DNA of 64,000 nucleotides from positions 17,952 to 81,951 of the forward strand of contig JBBQFL010000016.1 of the NCBI GenBank assembly GCA_038321965.1, read 5' to 3'. The notes beneath the pieces are model-generated. The model saw nothing but the letters and a program-made list of their open reading frames with translations. It was not told the DNA's origin and made no database searches. The stretch is from UKL13-2 sp038321965. GTDB taxonomy: Bacteria > Pseudomonadota > Gammaproteobacteria > Burkholderiales > Usitatibacteraceae. A program made the position numbers and the translations under genes. Positions 63,051 to 64,000 of this stretch are shown one piece after another. Every line of letters starts with the position of its first letter. Positions within the stretch are counted from its first letter, which is position 1.

Positions 63051-63107
63051 GCGTTGAATGACAGCGCATCTCGCTGGAGCCAACGCCTCGGAGCGAACAA
63101 AGTATTG

Positions 63108-63602
63108 CTACTCAGGCAGTCGAAATCCGCCGTCGATCCATGCAAGCGCACTGGAATCGGTCAGTTTGAATACCGCCGATACACGCATCGTCGCCAACGG
63201 CGGAACATCGTGTTTGCGGGCTTCAAAAGCGGTCAGCATTGCATAGGGGTTTTCTTCATCCGGAACAATATCCAGAGCGACGGTGATGTTTGCGCCGTTG
63301 CTAGCCACGACAACTTTCTTGTGTAGCGTCGCGTGCAGGTGTTGCTCGTGTCTGCGACGAACCTCAAAGGCAGTTTTGACCAGCGTGTGAAATGCGGTGG
63401 AGTCGAGCGGTTTGGGATTCTTTTTGTCACGCCCCATGGTCCATGGACCAACCAGCGCTGGCTCGGGTTCACCGTCCTTGATCATCTCGACCGCCCAGCC
63501 ATCGTCGTCTTCGTTCTTGATCACTCGGGCAGTCCAGCCATCGTCGCGCCATAGGCGTGGTTCCTGTGTCATCGTGGTGACGGGTTCGTTGCTGTCGGTC
63601 AT
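63108..63602 (-). CDS. Unrecognised cytoplasmic protein
   Basis: A 164-residue protein with no signal or membrane segment. It opens with acidic and Trp-rich segments (LWRDDGWTARVIKNEDDDGW) that resemble small phosphate- or DNA-binding folds, then helical MGRDKKNPKPLDSTAFHTLV. I do not know the family. Convergent with selD after 57 bp. Coding is supported by length and normal composition. Confidence 0.6.
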   Translation of the reverse strand: MTDSNEPVTTMTQEPRLWRDDGWTARVIKNEDDDGWAVEMIKDGEPEPALVGPWTMGRDKKNPKPLDSTAFHTLVKTAFEVRRRHEQHLHATLHKKVVVASNGANITVALDIVPDEENPYAMLTAFEARKHDVPPLATMRVSAVFKLTDSSALAWIDGGFRLPE

Positions 63603-64000
63603 GTCGGATTTCTTTGGTGTAGGCAGTGCCGCAGGATAACCGAGGTCAGCGCATCACAACGCAAACGGAAAAAACGGTCGCACAGATTTCTGCCGACACC
63701 AAATCATTTTTTTGGTCGGCGTCGATTGTTTCGTGGCAATGAACTTGTAACTCGACAAATAAAGTCGTGACCCGCATTGCGGATCGATTAAGGTACCTAC
63801 TTGCCATGGCACACGGTAACAGATAGTGCCGCAATCGCGGCCCTAAGGTTCTTGCTAATGGGTCGATGTTCAGACACTTCCTGCCGATATAGCCGCATTG
63901 GAATGTTGCCCAAGCCTTCACGGCAGTATCATCGCGGCGATTATGCGAGAATTCGAATGGTAGGTTCAGAGAAAATTGTATGACAGTTGTCGGCCAGGAG
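63603..64000. other. Right edge region
   Basis: Contains a bulged stem GCCGAC-AC-CAAA / TTTGGTCGGC at 63692-63720 with a T-rich loop, a possible terminator. A plus-strand ATG at 63980 (MTVVGQE) is open to the edge with AGAGA eight bases ahead and may start a gene. Nothing else is supported. Confidence 0.3.

Noticed and set aside
63980..64000. Start of a further plus-strand gene
   Set aside because: Only seven codons are visible (MTVVGQE); too little to call.
1..64000. CRISPR arrays, tRNA and rRNA genes, transposases and integrases
   Set aside because: None seen on reading both strands; the only tandem repeats are the 7-bp repeat at 29163 and the CTG run in hsdS, and neither has spacers.

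Overview
The window reads as chromosome of a Betaproteobacterium, probably a Burkholderiales or Nitrosomonadales relative. The support is gene content and synteny: pmbA divergent from yjgA-mog, ilvE followed by a CHCC zinc-finger protein and waaF, a cphB-cphA-cphA' cyanophycin cluster, a Pseudomonas-like bkdA1-bkdA2-bkdB operon and a stand-alone FimV N-domain protein. No tRNA, rRNA, CRISPR array, insertion sequence or integrase was found. The call is from recognition of protein families only; no search was run.

Layout. 1-4.6 kb: end of a glutathione S-transferase, an S1/P1 nuclease, and small membrane or envelope proteins (TPR, DUF6232, FimV-N, SHOCT-PspC, bacterial PH). A fragment of the urease accessory gene ureG lies between two of them. 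5-18.5 kb: an accessory island, almost all on the minus strand. It holds a DUF488 gene, an unrecognised gene, a three-gene higB - higA/ImmA - beta-protein module with a perfect 17-bp palindromic operator, a type I restriction-modification operon (hsdR-hsdM-hsdS) whose last gene is a SIR2-domain protein, a broken higB with its higA, and an intact-looking hipBA pair with its own inverted-repeat operator. 18.7-24.6 kb: the branched-chain 2-oxoacid dehydrogenase operon (E1 alpha, E1 beta, E2, no E3) preceded by the two membrane subunits of a TRAP transporter. 24.9-28.9 kb: DUF1345 protein, an SPFH/flotillin-like protein with a long hairpin-rich leader, and a single-domain response regulator.

29.2-34.8 kb: cyanophycin metabolism (cyanophycinase, cyanophycin synthetase, and a second Mur-ligase-like synthetase without the ATP-grasp half). 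35-40.6 kb: two large class III nucleotide cyclases with TPR regions; a third, membrane-bound cyclase lies at 48-49.5 kb. 40.9-42 kb: a TakP-like 2-oxoacid-binding TRAP protein with a clear terminator. 42-53 kb: housekeeping genes (pmbA, yjgA, mog, esterase, thioesterase, patatin, ilvE, waaF, DUF1684). 52.9-58.1 kb: a two-subunit molybdenum hydroxylase operon with XdhC and a MocA-like cytidylyltransferase for cofactor maturation, plus a lipoprotein hydrolase; a 15-bp inverted repeat sits upstream. 58.5-64 kb: AsmA-like protein, DUF4019 protein, a fused NADH-dehydrogenase-like/SelD protein and an unrecognised protein.

Themes: 2-oxoacid and branched-chain amino acid use (bkd, ilvE, TRAP, TakP), nitrogen storage as cyanophycin, molybdenum-cofactor chemistry (mog, MocA, XdhC, hydroxylase), cyclic nucleotide signalling, and mobile defence/toxin-antitoxin genes. 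A degenerate 65-80 bp repeat with AAACTCTAGCACTGG-like ends recurs in at least six intergenic gaps and is not explained by the genes.
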